Shown here: positions 1 through 8,678 of the stretch, in pieces
Layout: each line of letters opens with the position of its first letter
Numbering within the stretch: the first letter of the stretch is position 1
Origin: Gemmatimonadota bacterium
Lineage (GTDB): Bacteria; Gemmatimonadota; Gemmatimonadetes; Longimicrobiales; Gaopeijiaceae
Direction: 5' to 3'
Length of the DNA: 64,000 nucleotides
Assembly (NCBI GenBank): GCA_041390125.1
Contig: JAWKQN010000013.1
Span: 1-64,000 of the forward strand
Program-made: the position numbers and the translations under genes
The notes under the pieces: model-generated
Databases searched by the model: none
What the model saw: only the letters and a program-made list of their open reading frames with translations
Told to the model about the DNA's origin: nothing

Positions 1-1764
1 TACCACAAGGTCGTGGACTGCCAGTGGGCCTGCCCGGCCCACACCAACGTGCCGGAGTACATCCGGCTCATCGCGCAGGGGCGCTTCACCGACGCCTACT
101 GGCTGAACCGCTCCTCCAACGTCTTCCCGGGCATCCTCGGCCGGACCTGCGACCGGCCCTGCGAGCCCGCCTGCCGGCGCACCCGGGTGGACGGGAAGCC
201 GGTGGCCATCTGTCGTCTGAAGCGGGTGGCCGCCGACCACCGCGACCCGCTCGTGGACCGCCGGCCGCCCATCCCCGCCGTGAAGAACGGCAAGCGCATC
301 GCGCTGGTGGGGGCCGGGCCGGCGTCGCTCACGGTCTGCAACGACCTCATGCCGCTCGGCTACGCGTGCACCATCTTCGAGAAGCTGGACCGGCCGGGCG
401 GGCTCATGCGCATCAACATCCCGGCATTCCGCCTCCCGGCGGCCGTGCTGGACGGCGAGATCGACCTGATCCTCGACATGGGCGTGGACGTCCGCTACTC
501 CACCCCCATCGACAGCATGGCGGCCCTGCTGGAGCAGGGCTACGACGCCGTCTTCGTCGGATCGGGCGCCCCCAAGGGCAAGGAGCTGGAGCTGCCCGGC
601 CGCCAGGAAGGCGGGGACAACATCCACATCGGCATCGAATGGCTGGCCAACGTCCACTTCGGGCACGTGGAGAAGATCGGCTCCCGCGTGCTGGTGATCG
701 GCGTGGGCAACACCGCCATGGATTGCTGCCGCTCCGCCAAGCGCCTGGGCGGCACGGACGTGAAGGTCATGGCCCGCCGCGGCCGGGGGCACTTCAAGGC
801 CTCGCCCTGGGAGCTGGAGGACGCCGAGGAGGAGCAGGTCGAGATCATCGAGAACCACTCGCCCAAGCGGTTCGTGGTGGAGGACGGACGGCTGACGGGG
901 ATGGAGTTCGAGGTGGTCGAGTGGGTGAAGGGCGAGGACGGCCGCACCCGCATGAACGTGCTGGACACCGTCTTCATCCCGGCCGACGACGTCATCCTGG
1001 CCATCGGCCAGGACGCCGCCTTCCCCTGGATCGAGCGCGACATCGGCATCGACTTCGATGAATGGGAGATGCCGGTCGTGGACCGCCGCACCTTCATGTG
1101 CACGCGGCCGGGCGTGTTCTTCGGCGGCGACGCCGCGTGGGGGCCGGAGAACATCATCTGGGCGGTGGAGCATGGGCATCAGGCCGCGATCTCCATCCAC
1201 CGGTGGTGCCAGGAGTTGCCCGTGGAGGAGCGCCCGCCGCAGGGCATGAACCTCTACAGCACCAAGATGGGCATGCACGAGTGGGCATACTCCAACGACT
1301 ACGACCCCGCCGCGCGGGCCAAGATGACGCACGCGGAGCTCGAGGCGCGCTTCCGCGCGATGGAGTTGGAGGTGGAGCTGGGCTTCACCCCGGAGCAGAC
1401 CGCGCGCGAGGTCGAGCGCTGCCTCAACTGCGACATCCAGACGCACTTCGCGGCGCCGCTCTGCATTGAGTGCGACGCCTGCATCGACATCTGTCCCACG
1501 AATTGCCTCACCATCACGTGGAACGGGGAGGAGGACGATCTTCGCACCCGCCTCTCCGCGCCCACGGTCCACCCCGACCAGGCGCTCTACGTGTCGGAGG
1601 GTCTGCCCCACACGGCGCGCGTGATGGTCAAGGACGAAGACGTCTGTCTCCACTGCGGGCTGTGCGCCGAGCGCTGCCCCACGGCCGCCTGGGACATGAT
1701 GAAGTTCGAGCTCTTCCACCCGCACGCTGCGTCCAGCAGCCAAACGGCGGCGATCGCGTCATGA
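1..1764 (+). CDS. GltD-like FAD/NAD(P) oxidoreductase with C-terminal 2x[4Fe-4S] ferredoxin domain (5' partial)
   Basis: The reading frame is already open at base 1, so the true start lies upstream; 587 residues are visible. The N-terminus has the cysteine-rich helical iron-sulfur domain typical of glutamate synthase small chains (CQWACPAH, then GRTCDRPCEPAC). Next comes a Rossmann FAD site (VGAGPASLT, near base 305) and a second nucleotide site (VIGVGNTAMD, near base 695). The C-terminus adds two ferredoxin motifs, CIECDACIDICP (base 1462) and CLHCGLCAERCP (base 1648). It overlaps the next gene by ATGA and is followed by both subunits of a 2-oxoacid:ferredoxin oxidoreductase. I infer that it moves electrons between ferredoxin and NAD(P)H for that enzyme. 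No glutamate synthase large subunit is in the window, so a GOGAT role is less likely. Confidence 0.88.
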   Translation, partial: YHKVVDCQWACPAHTNVPEYIRLIAQGRFTDAYWLNRSSNVFPGILGRTCDRPCEPACRRTRVDGKPVAICRLKRVAADHRDPLVDRRPPIPAVKNGKRIALVGAGPASLTVCNDLMPLGYACTIFEKLDRPGGLMRINIPAFRLPAAVLDGEIDLILDMGVDVRYSTPIDSMAALLEQGYDAVFVGSGAPKGKELELPGRQEGGDNIHIGIEWLANVHFGHVEKIGSRVLVIGVGNTAMDCCRSAKRLGGTDVKVMARRGRGHFKASPWELEDAEEEQVEIIENHSPKRFVVEDGRLTGMEFEVVEWVKGEDGRTRMNVLDTVFIPADDVILAIGQDAAFPWIERDIGIDFDEWEMPVVDRRTFMCTRPGVFFGGDAAWGPENIIWAVEHGHQAAISIHRWCQELPVEERPPQGMNLYSTKMGMHEWAYSNDYDPAARAKMTHAELEARFRAMELEVELGFTPEQTAREVERCLNCDIQTHFAAPLCIECDACIDICPTNCLTITWNGEEDDLRTRLSAPTVHPDQALYVSEGLPHTARVMVKDEDVCLHCGLCAERCPTAAWDMMKFELFHPHAASSSQTAAIAS

Positions 1765-3632
1765 CCTTCCCGGCTTCGGGCCCCTCCTCCGGGCTCCGCA
1801 TCAACGACTTCGCGTTCAAGATCGGCACGGTCAACGGCACGGGCTCCGCGAGCGCCAACGGATTGCTCATGCAGACCATCTTCCGCATGGGCATCCCGAT
1901 CTCCGGCAAGAACGTCTTCCCGTCCAACATCCAGGGCCTGCCCACCTGGTACGAGATCCGGGTCAACGGCGAAGGCCGCACGGCCCGCACGCCGGTGTTC
2001 GATCTGCTCGTGGCCATGAACCCGGCCACGTACCAGCGGGACGTGGCCGAGGTGCGCTCGGGTGGATGGATCCTGCACGACTCGTCCTGGCCCATGGACG
2101 AGGCGCTGAAGCGCGAGGACGTGACCTTCCTGGGCGTACCCATCGGCCGCATGTGTGTCGAAGCCTTCGACGGGGCGCGGGAGCGCATCCTGATGAAGAA
2201 CATCGTCTACACCGGCGTGCTGGCCGCCCTGTTCGACATGGACATGACGGTCATCCAGGGCCTGCTGGAGGAGACGTTCGCGCGCAAGAAGGCGCTCCTG
2301 GACTCCAACTTCCAGGCCGTGCGCATGGGCTACGACTACGCGAAGGAGCACTTCGACTGCCCCTTGCCCATCCGTCTGCAACGGCTCGACCGGACGGGCA
2401 ACCACGTCATCATCGACGGCAACACCGCCGCGGCGCTCGGGTGCGTCTACGCGGGTGCGACCGTGGGCGCCTGGTATCCCATCACGCCCTCCACGTCGCT
2501 CATGGACGGGTTCGCCCGCTTCTGCAAGGACTACCGGACGGACCCCGAGACGGGGGAGCGCCGCTACGCGATCGTCCAGGCCGAGGACGAGCTCTCCGCG
2601 GCCGGGATCGTCATCGGGGCCGGGTGGGCCGGCGCGCGGGCGTTCACGCCCACCAGCGGGCCCGGCATCTCGCTCATGGGCGAGTTCATCGGGCTCGCCT
2701 ACTACGCCGAGGTGCCCGCCGTCTTCTTCGACGTGCAGCGCACCGGGCCGTCCACCGGCATGCCCACCCGCACGCAGCAGGGAGACCTGATGCTCTGCGC
2801 GTACGCCTCCCACGGGGACACCAAGCATCTCGTGCTCTTCCCGGCCCATCCGGGCGAGAGCTTCGAGATGGCGGTGGCCGCGTTCGACCTGGCCGAGCGC
2901 TTCCAGACGCCGGTGTTCGTGGTGCAGGACCTGGACATCGGCATGAACGACTGGATGGTCGAGCGCTTCCGCTGGGACGACGCCTACCGTCCGGACCGCG
3001 GCAAGGTGCTGAACGCCGAGGAGCTGGACGCCGCGCAGACCTTCTATCGCTACCTGGACGTGGACGGGGACGGCGTGCCCTACCGCACCCTGCCGGGGAC
3101 GCACCCGACCAAGGGCGCCTACTTCACGCGCGGCTCCGGTCACGACAAGTACGGCCGCTACACCGAAGACGCCGACGCCTACACCGAGGTGGTGGACCGG
3201 CTGCGACGAAAGGTCGAGAAGGCGGCGGACGCGCTGCCCGCTCCGGTGCTCGACCGGCAGGACGGCGCCCGCGTGGGTCTGGTCACGGTGGGTGGCTGCG
3301 ACGGCGCCTGTCGTGAAGCGCTGGACGTGCTCCGTGCCGAGGGCATCGCCACCGACTTCCTGCGCGTACGGGGCTTCCCCTTCCCGGCGTCGGTGGAGGC
3401 GTTCCTGATGGAGCACGACGTCAACTACATCGTCGAGCAGAACCGGGACGGGCAGCTCCGCTCCCTGCTCCTGCTGGAGACGCAGGTCCCGCGCGAGAAG
3501 CTGGTCTCCGTCCTCTACTACGGCGGCCTGCCCATGAGCAGCCAGCACGTGCTGGACGGGGTGCACCGGCACCGCGGCAGCGCGGGAGCCAGGACGGAAG
3601 CGGACTCGAGCCCGGCGCGCGGCGTCGCCTGA
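1761..3632 (+). CDS. korA: 2-oxoacid:acceptor oxidoreductase, subunit alpha (gamma-alpha fusion, KorA type)
   Basis: This 623-residue protein starts at the ATG that overlaps the preceding stop (ATGA). Residues about 15-200 form the gamma domain of 2-oxoacid:ferredoxin oxidoreductases (early motif KIGTVNGTGSASAN). The rest is the pyrimidine-binding alpha domain, with YPITPSTSLMDGF, AEDELSAAGIVIGAGWAGAR and TSGPGISLMGEF. With the beta subunit it should carry out CoA-dependent oxidative decarboxylation of a 2-oxoacid, such as 2-oxoglutarate or a branched-chain oxoacid, or the reverse carboxylation, using ferredoxin. The fused gamma-alpha layout is the KorA form. The substrate cannot be read from sequence. 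The upstream flavoprotein and downstream beta subunit form one operon with it. Confidence 0.93.
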   Translation: MTFPASGPSSGLRINDFAFKIGTVNGTGSASANGLLMQTIFRMGIPISGKNVFPSNIQGLPTWYEIRVNGEGRTARTPVFDLLVAMNPATYQRDVAEVRSGGWILHDSSWPMDEALKREDVTFLGVPIGRMCVEAFDGARERILMKNIVYTGVLAALFDMDMTVIQGLLEETFARKKALLDSNFQAVRMGYDYAKEHFDCPLPIRLQRLDRTGNHVIIDGNTAAALGCVYAGATVGAWYPITPSTSLMDGFARFCKDYRTDPETGERRYAIVQAEDELSAAGIVIGAGWAGARAFTPTSGPGISLMGEFIGLAYYAEVPAVFFDVQRTGPSTGMPTRTQQGDLMLCAYASHGDTKHLVLFPAHPGESFEMAVAAFDLAERFQTPVFVVQDLDIGMNDWMVERFRWDDAYRPDRGKVLNAEELDAAQTFYRYLDVDGDGVPYRTLPGTHPTKGAYFTRGSGHDKYGRYTEDADAYTEVVDRLRRKVEKAADALPAPVLDRQDGARVGLVTVGGCDGACREALDVLRAEGIATDFLRVRGFPFPASVEAFLMEHDVNYIVEQNRDGQLRSLLLLETQVPREKLVSVLYYGGLPMSSQHVLDGVHRHRGSAGARTEADSSPARGVA

Positions 3633-3654
3633 CGCGGCCATTCGGAGACACGCC

Positions 3655-4707
3655 ATGACCTACATCGCCAAGCCCCGGGTCCATCACCCCGCGCTCGAGC
3701 GCAACGAGCTCGGGCTCACCCGTCGCGACTACGAGGGCTCGCTGTCCACGCTGTGCGCCGGGTGCGGCCATGACTCCATCACCGCCGCGATCGTGCAGGC
3801 CTTCTTCGAGCTGAGCGTCCCGCCCCACCGCGTGGCCAAGCTGTCCGGCATCGGCTGCTCGGCCAAGACGCCCGCCTATTTCCTCAAGGAGGCGCACGGC
3901 TTCAACAGCGTGCACGGCCGCATGCCGTCCGTGTCCACGGGCGCCATCGCCGCCAACCGCGACCTGGTCTACATCGGCATCTCGGGGGACGGGGACTCGT
4001 TGTCCATCGGCCTGGGCCAGTTCTGCCACGCCATCCGCCGCGGCATCGACATGCTGTACGTGCTGGAGAACAACGGCGTCTACGGCCTCACCAAGGGGCA
4101 GTTCTCCGCCTCCGCCGACCTGGGCTCGAAGTCCAAGCGCGGCGAGCCCAACGCACAGCCTCCGATCGATCCGGTGGTGCTGGCCATCCAGCTCGGCGCC
4201 ACCTACGTGGCCCGCAGCTTCTCGGGCGACAAGGCCCAACTGGTGCCGCTGCTCAAGGCCGGGCTCTCCCACAAGGGCTTCGCGTTCATCGACATCATCT
4301 CGCCGTGTGTGACCTTCAACGACCACACCGGCTCCACCAAGTCCTACCGGCACACCCGCGACCACCTGCACGACCTGGCCCCGGTGGACTTCGTGCCGTT
4401 GCGCACCAGCATCGAGACCACGCTGGAGAAGGGCGTCACCGAGGTGGCCATGCACGACGGCTCGGTGGTGCGGTTCCGCCGGGTGGATTCGGGCTACAAC
4501 CCCACCGATCGGGCCCGGGCGCTGTCCCACTACACCGAGCTCACGTCGGCGGGCGAGGTGGTGACCGGGCTTCTGTTCGTGGATCCCAGCGGCGAGGATT
4601 ACCACGATCAGAACCGCACCGTCGCGCGCCCGCTCACCGAGGTGCCCTACGAGGAGCTGTGCCCGGGCAGCGCGGCGCTCGACCGTTTGATGGAGACCTG
4701 GCGTTGA
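3655..4707 (+). CDS. korB: 2-oxoacid:ferredoxin oxidoreductase, subunit beta (TPP-binding)
   Basis: A 350-residue TPP-binding beta subunit. The N-terminal CAGCGHDS motif and IGCSAKTP supply cysteines for the [4Fe-4S] cluster, and SPCVTFND carries a further conserved cysteine. The TPP/Mg site is seen in SGDGDSLSIG followed by NNGVYGLTKGQ. It lies 22 bp after korA and overlaps the next gene by TTGA. The length (about 350) is above the 280-300 of archaeal KorB and fits bacterial versions with a C-terminal extension. It is confidently the partner of the alpha subunit upstream. Confidence 0.94.
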   Translation: MTYIAKPRVHHPALERNELGLTRRDYEGSLSTLCAGCGHDSITAAIVQAFFELSVPPHRVAKLSGIGCSAKTPAYFLKEAHGFNSVHGRMPSVSTGAIAANRDLVYIGISGDGDSLSIGLGQFCHAIRRGIDMLYVLENNGVYGLTKGQFSASADLGSKSKRGEPNAQPPIDPVVLAIQLGATYVARSFSGDKAQLVPLLKAGLSHKGFAFIDIISPCVTFNDHTGSTKSYRHTRDHLHDLAPVDFVPLRTSIETTLEKGVTEVAMHDGSVVRFRRVDSGYNPTDRARALSHYTELTSAGEVVTGLLFVDPSGEDYHDQNRTVARPLTEVPYEELCPGSAALDRLMETWR

Positions 4708-5519
4708 GCCCCACCCCGCTCCCGTTCGCCCAGGCGGACGCGTTCACGGACACGCCCTTCGCCGGCAATCCCGCCGCCGTGTGCCTGCTGGAGCACGCGC
4801 TGGATGCGCAGCTCATGCAGAACGTCGCCATCGAGATGAACCTGTCGGAGACGGCGTTCGTGGAGCCGCCAGACGCGGAGGGGCTGCGGCGTCTGCGCTG
4901 GTTCACGCCGGGGCTGGAGGTGGACCTGTGCGGTCACGCCACGCTGGCCACGGCGCACCTGCTGTTCGAGCGCGGCACGCGTGGACCGCTCCGCTTCAGC
5001 ACGCGCAGCGGCGAGCTGGTCGTGGAGCAGGAGCCGGACGGCCGCCTGCGCATGGACTTCCCCGCCGTGCCGGTGGAGGACGCCCCGGTGCCTCCCGGCC
5101 TGCTGGAGGCGCTCGGGATCGGAAGTGCGCTCGAGGCCGCGCGCGGACCTGCCGGTCAGTACTGGATGGTCGTGGTGGACCGCGCGGACACCGTGCGCGC
5201 CCTCACGCCGGACTACGGCACGCTCGGCCGGGTGGATCTCGACGGGCGCATCGGCGTGTCGGTGACGGCCGCCGGGAACGACGTGGACTTCGTGTCGCGG
5301 TTCTTCGCGCCGTGGGCCGGGATCGACGAGGACCCGGTGACGGGCTCGGCGCACTGCATGTTGGCGCCGTGGTGGTCCGACCGGCTGGGCCGGGCCACGC
5401 TCCAGGCGCGACAGATCTCCGCGCGCGGCGGGGACGTGGAGACACGCGTGGTCGGCGACCGCGTCCACCTGGTGGGCCGGGCCGTCACCGTGGCGGAGGG
5501 GACGCTGCTGCTGCCGTAG
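4704..5519 (+). CDS. PhzF family isomerase/epimerase-like protein
   Basis: A 271-residue protein of the PhzF/diaminopimelate-epimerase fold. Visible family motifs are QADAFTDTPFAGNPAAVC at the N-terminus, NLSETAF (the catalytic Glu of PhzF), CGHATLATAH and DEDPVTGSAHCML near the C-terminus. I place the start at TTG 4704, which overlaps the korB stop (TTGA) and puts the first family motif right after the N-terminus; there is no ATG in a sensible position. No phenazine genes are nearby, so this is more likely a housekeeping or detoxifying isomerase of unknown substrate. Tight coupling to korB suggests co-expression. Confidence 0.87.
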   Translation: MSPTPLPFAQADAFTDTPFAGNPAAVCLLEHALDAQLMQNVAIEMNLSETAFVEPPDAEGLRRLRWFTPGLEVDLCGHATLATAHLLFERGTRGPLRFSTRSGELVVEQEPDGRLRMDFPAVPVEDAPVPPGLLEALGIGSALEAARGPAGQYWMVVVDRADTVRALTPDYGTLGRVDLDGRIGVSVTAAGNDVDFVSRFFAPWAGIDEDPVTGSAHCMLAPWWSDRLGRATLQARQISARGGDVETRVVGDRVHLVGRAVTVAEGTLLLP

Positions 5520-5524
5520 GGCCC

Positions 5525-5562
5525 GGCGCGGGCGTTCGCGCTCCTCTTCGATCGCCCGCGCC
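5525..5562. terminator. Candidate bidirectional terminator hairpin
   Basis: A perfect 10-bp GC-only inverted repeat (GGCGCGGGCG at 5525-5534, CGCCCGCGCC at 5553-5562) encloses an 18-base loop. It lies between the convergent ends of the PhzF-like gene (5519) and the aldo/keto reductase gene (5596). There is no T-tract, so termination is inferred only from position and structure. Confidence 0.4.
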
Positions 5563-5595
5563 CGCCGTCCTTCGCGCGCGAGCACGGCGCGCGCT

Positions 5596-6717
5596 TCACC
5601 CCCCGGCGCCGTCCGCCGTCTCCACCCGGTTCAGATCGTAGCGCATGATGCGCGCGTGCGGGCTTTCCGGATCGCGCTCCAATCCGAAGCAGTCGCCCGC
5701 GGGGCCCTGTGCGCCCTCCAGGATCCGTTCCACCGGCTCCCAGCGCGCGGCGTCGACCTGCAGGCGCAGGGCGGCCAGACACTCCCGCACGCGCGCCGGT
5801 CGGCTCATCCCCACGATCACCGCGCCCACGGCGGGACGGTCCAGCACCCAGCGCAGCGCCACCTGGGCCGTGGTGGCACCCAGGTCGGACGCGACGCCAG
5901 CGAGCGCCTCCAGGAGCGCCTGGTAGGCGCCCCAGCCACCGAAGTCCTCGAGGACGAGGCGGTACTTGGTGAGCGAGCGATTGGGCAGCCCGAGCGCGTC
6001 CGTCAGCCCACCGGGCGCGGGGTCGGATCGGCCACGCCAGACGTCGGTCAGGAAGCCACCCGCGAGCGCGCCGTAGCAGAGCAGGGGCACGCCCGCCGCC
6101 CGGGCCCAGGGGGCCATCGCGCCCGCAGGCCGCCGATCGAGCAGCGAGTACTGCACCTGGTGCGCGGCGATCGGGATGCCCGCGTCCACCAGCGCCCGAA
6201 GGGCGGGCGTGTCGAAGTTGGTGGCGCCGACGGCGGCGACCTTGCCGGCGCGCCGCTGCTCGTCCAGCCACCCGGCCACCTCCACCCAGCGCTCGACGCC
6301 GTAGTCCCACCACGAGAACTGCACCAGGTCGAGGCGCTCCACGCCGAGACGCGCGAGCGAGCGGTCCACCACGCGCTCCACGTAGCGGCGATCCACGGTC
6401 GCGAGCGAAGAGCGATCCGGCACGAGCTTCGTGTGCACCCGCAGCGCGTCGGCCACCTCGTCGCCCATGCGGGCCCGCGCCTGCCGGAGCGTCTCCCCCA
6501 GCAACGCTTCGACGCCGGTGTAGATGTCGGCGCAGTCGAAGGTGGTCGCGCCGTACGCGATCACCTCCAGCAGCTCCTCGAGCGCGTCCGCCCGACCCGG
6601 CCCGTTGCGGTGGTGGCCCTCCGAGTACTGCCAGGCCCCGACGATCAGGGGGACCGTGCGGAAGGCCTCCGAGGCCGGCACGCGTGGGCTCTGGTCCATC
6701 CCTGGCTCGCTGCTCAC
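5596..6717 (-). CDS. Aldo/keto reductase
   Basis: A 373-residue aldo/keto reductase, an NAD(P)H-dependent (alpha/beta)8-barrel carbonyl reductase. FDCADIYTG carries the conserved Asp and catalytic Tyr, VHTKLVPD the conserved Lys, and GATNFDTPALRALVDAGI the segment after the fifth strand. Its GTG start overlaps the stop of the upstream TIGR04076 gene (GTGA), so the two are translationally coupled. A second possible start, ATG six codons downstream (MDQSP), would remove only a short leader. Substrate unknown. Confidence 0.9.
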   Translation of the reverse strand: MSSEPGMDQSPRVPASEAFRTVPLIVGAWQYSEGHHRNGPGRADALEELLEVIAYGATTFDCADIYTGVEALLGETLRQARARMGDEVADALRVHTKLVPDRSSLATVDRRYVERVVDRSLARLGVERLDLVQFSWWDYGVERWVEVAGWLDEQRRAGKVAAVGATNFDTPALRALVDAGIPIAAHQVQYSLLDRRPAGAMAPWARAAGVPLLCYGALAGGFLTDVWRGRSDPAPGGLTDALGLPNRSLTKYRLVLEDFGGWGAYQALLEALAGVASDLGATTAQVALRWVLDRPAVGAVIVGMSRPARVRECLAALRLQVDAARWEPVERILEGAQGPAGDCFGLERDPESPHARIMRYDLNRVETADGAGG

Positions 6718-7058
6718 GCGGGCCCCAGCGGCACCCGGGTGACGTCTCCATGGCGGAAAGTGCGCCGCCCGGTGCGCACGATCCGGAAGCGCGCGCCGCA
6801 GTGCGGGTCGGGACAGGCCACCTCGGTGTCGGTGGTCATCCAGTCCGCGGGATCGGTGTCACGCTGCTTGGCCGGCAGCAGCGGCAGCAGCGCGGCGAGC
6901 GGGTACAGCGGGAAGGTCTGACCCGGCGGAAACCGCAGATTCTCACCGGAGAGCTCGAACCAGTCCCCCGGGCGGTGGTTGCAGACCATGCCCTCGGGTC
7001 GGCCCACGACCTCCACGCGCAGATCCCACAGCTCGAACTCACCTTGCTCGCGCCTCAC
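6714..7058 (-). CDS. TIGR04076-like small protein, coupled to aldo/keto reductase
   Basis: A 114-residue cytoplasmic protein. Features typical of TIGR04076 are an N-terminal WDLRVEVVGRPEGMVCNHRPGD-type segment with a Cys, a central FPLYPLAALLPLLPAKQR helix, and a C-terminal CPDPHCGARFRIVRTG with a CxxxxC pair. The start is GTG 7058 with a good Shine-Dalgarno (AAGGAGAG, about 5 bases upstream). The function of the family is not known to me. Overlap with the aldo/keto reductase suggests a shared task. Divergent from the antiporter gene, so 7059-7198 should hold promoters for both. Confidence 0.72.
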   Translation of the reverse strand: MRREQGEFELWDLRVEVVGRPEGMVCNHRPGDWFELSGENLRFPPGQTFPLYPLAALLPLLPAKQRDTDPADWMTTDTEVACPDPHCGARFRIVRTGRRTFRHGDVTRVPLGPA

Positions 7059-7198
7059 TGCGCTCTCCTTTCCGGGCCCGAGGGGGCCATCTACGTTCGG
7101 GCGCGCTCGCCCCGCGGCGGTCCGTCACGACCCCCGAGCCCGGGACGTGATCCCCCGGCGAGCCGCTGCAGGATCCGTCCCCTGACGCCCCGGAGCAA

Positions 7199-8596
7199 AT
7201 GCAGCCCGACGCCCCCGTCTCCTTCCGCTTCGGACGCGCGGGCGCCCTGCTTCCGCTCGCCGTGTTCCTGGCGGGCGTGGGCTGGCTCGGCCTGTCGGGC
7301 GCCCCGGACGAGCGCGGCTTCTGGCCCATCCTGCTGCTCGCCCTGGGGGTGGGCACGGCCCTGGCGCGGGATCGCGCGGCCTACGGTCAGGCCGTGCTGG
7401 ACGGCATGAGCCGGCCGCTGGTCATGGTGATGGTGATGGCCTGGCTGCTCGCCGGCGTGCTGGGCTCGCTGGTCTCCGCCGGCGGCTTCGTGGACGCGCT
7501 GGTGGCCCTGGCGCGCACCACGGGCCTGGAGGGCGGAGGCTTCGCGCTGGCGTCCTTCCTGGTGGCGGCGCTCGTCTCCACCGCCACCGGCACCAGCCTC
7601 GGCACGCTGCTGGTCTGCGTCCCCGTGCTGCACCCGGCCGGTGTGGGCCTGGGCGCCGATCCGGCGATGTTGATCGGCGCGCTGCTGGGCGGCGCCACGT
7701 TCGGCGACAACGTCTCGCCCATCTCCGACACGACCATCGCGTCGGCCACCACGCAGGACGCGGAGATGGGGGCGGTGGTGCGCTCGCGGCTGCGGTACGC
7801 GTTGCCGGCCGCGGCGGTGGCGGGCGGGCTCTACCTCGCGCTGGGGAACGGCGCGGCCGCGAGCGTGACGGCGGCTGCTCCGCCCGCGGGAGAGCCCTTC
7901 CCCTGGAGCGGCCTGCTGGTAGGCCTGGGTCCGTTGCTGGTGCTCGCGCTGCTCCTGGCGCGGCGCACGCTGCTGGAGGGACTGCTCGCCGGCGCCTTCC
8001 TCACGGCCGCGCTCGGACTCGTCGGCGGGCGCATCGCGCCCTCCGACCTCATGTACATCGACGCGGACGCGTTCGTCGCGCGCGGGCTCGTGCTCGCCGG
8101 CATGGAGCGCGCGGTGGGCATCGTCATCTTCACGGTGTTGCTCATGGGCCTGATCGGCGGCGTGGAGCGCAGCGGGCTGCTGGAGGACCTGGTCTCCTGG
8201 ACCCGCCGGCGGGCCACCACGCCGGCGCGTGCGGAATGGGCGATCTTCGCCGCCGTCTCGGGCGCGGTGCTGCTGACCACCCATTCGGTGGTGGCGATCC
8301 TCGCGACGGGCCGTCTCGCGCGCGAGACGGGCAGCGCGCTCGGGCTTCCCGCCACCCGGCGGGCCAACCTGCTGGACGTGACCGTCTGCACGTATCCGTT
8401 CCTCCTGCCCTTCTTCATCCCCACCATCCTGGCCTCCTCCCTGACCGCGGGCGGCGATCCGTCCCTCCGGGTCGGCCCTCTGGCCGCGGGCCTGCACAAC
8501 GTGCACTCGTGGGCCCTGCTCGGTGTGTTGCTCCTCGCGCTCGCCACGGGCTGGGGGCGGTCGGAGGAGCGCGCTCCCCGATCCGGCCTCTCGTAA
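7199..8596 (+). CDS. NhaC-type Na+/H+ antiporter family membrane protein
   Basis: A 465-residue polytopic inner-membrane protein with about 11-12 hydrophobic segments. The signature is GDNVSPISDTTIASA, typical of NhaC and related ion/amino-acid antiporters, preceded by STATGTSLGTLL. It probably exchanges Na+ for H+; some relatives move malate/lactate or amino acids, so the substrate is not fixed. Start at ATG 7199 with GGAG four bases upstream. It appears monocistronic. Confidence 0.87.
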   Translation: MQPDAPVSFRFGRAGALLPLAVFLAGVGWLGLSGAPDERGFWPILLLALGVGTALARDRAAYGQAVLDGMSRPLVMVMVMAWLLAGVLGSLVSAGGFVDALVALARTTGLEGGGFALASFLVAALVSTATGTSLGTLLVCVPVLHPAGVGLGADPAMLIGALLGGATFGDNVSPISDTTIASATTQDAEMGAVVRSRLRYALPAAAVAGGLYLALGNGAAASVTAAAPPAGEPFPWSGLLVGLGPLLVLALLLARRTLLEGLLAGAFLTAALGLVGGRIAPSDLMYIDADAFVARGLVLAGMERAVGIVIFTVLLMGLIGGVERSGLLEDLVSWTRRRATTPARAEWAIFAAVSGAVLLTTHSVVAILATGRLARETGSALGLPATRRANLLDVTVCTYPFLLPFFIPTILASSLTAGGDPSLRVGPLAAGLHNVHSWALLGVLLLALATGWGRSEERAPRSGLS

Positions 8597-8678
8597 CCCG
8601 CTGCGCTCCTCGTCGTAGAGAATCGCCGTTCCGCTCGCTCCTCCGCACGGCCGGGCCTTGAACGGTGTCTCGCATCCC

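Noticed and set aside
1587..3656. 689-residue minus-strand open frame
   Set aside because: Antisense to korA; Arg/Val/Gly-rich translation with no motif; the plus frame is clearly KorA.
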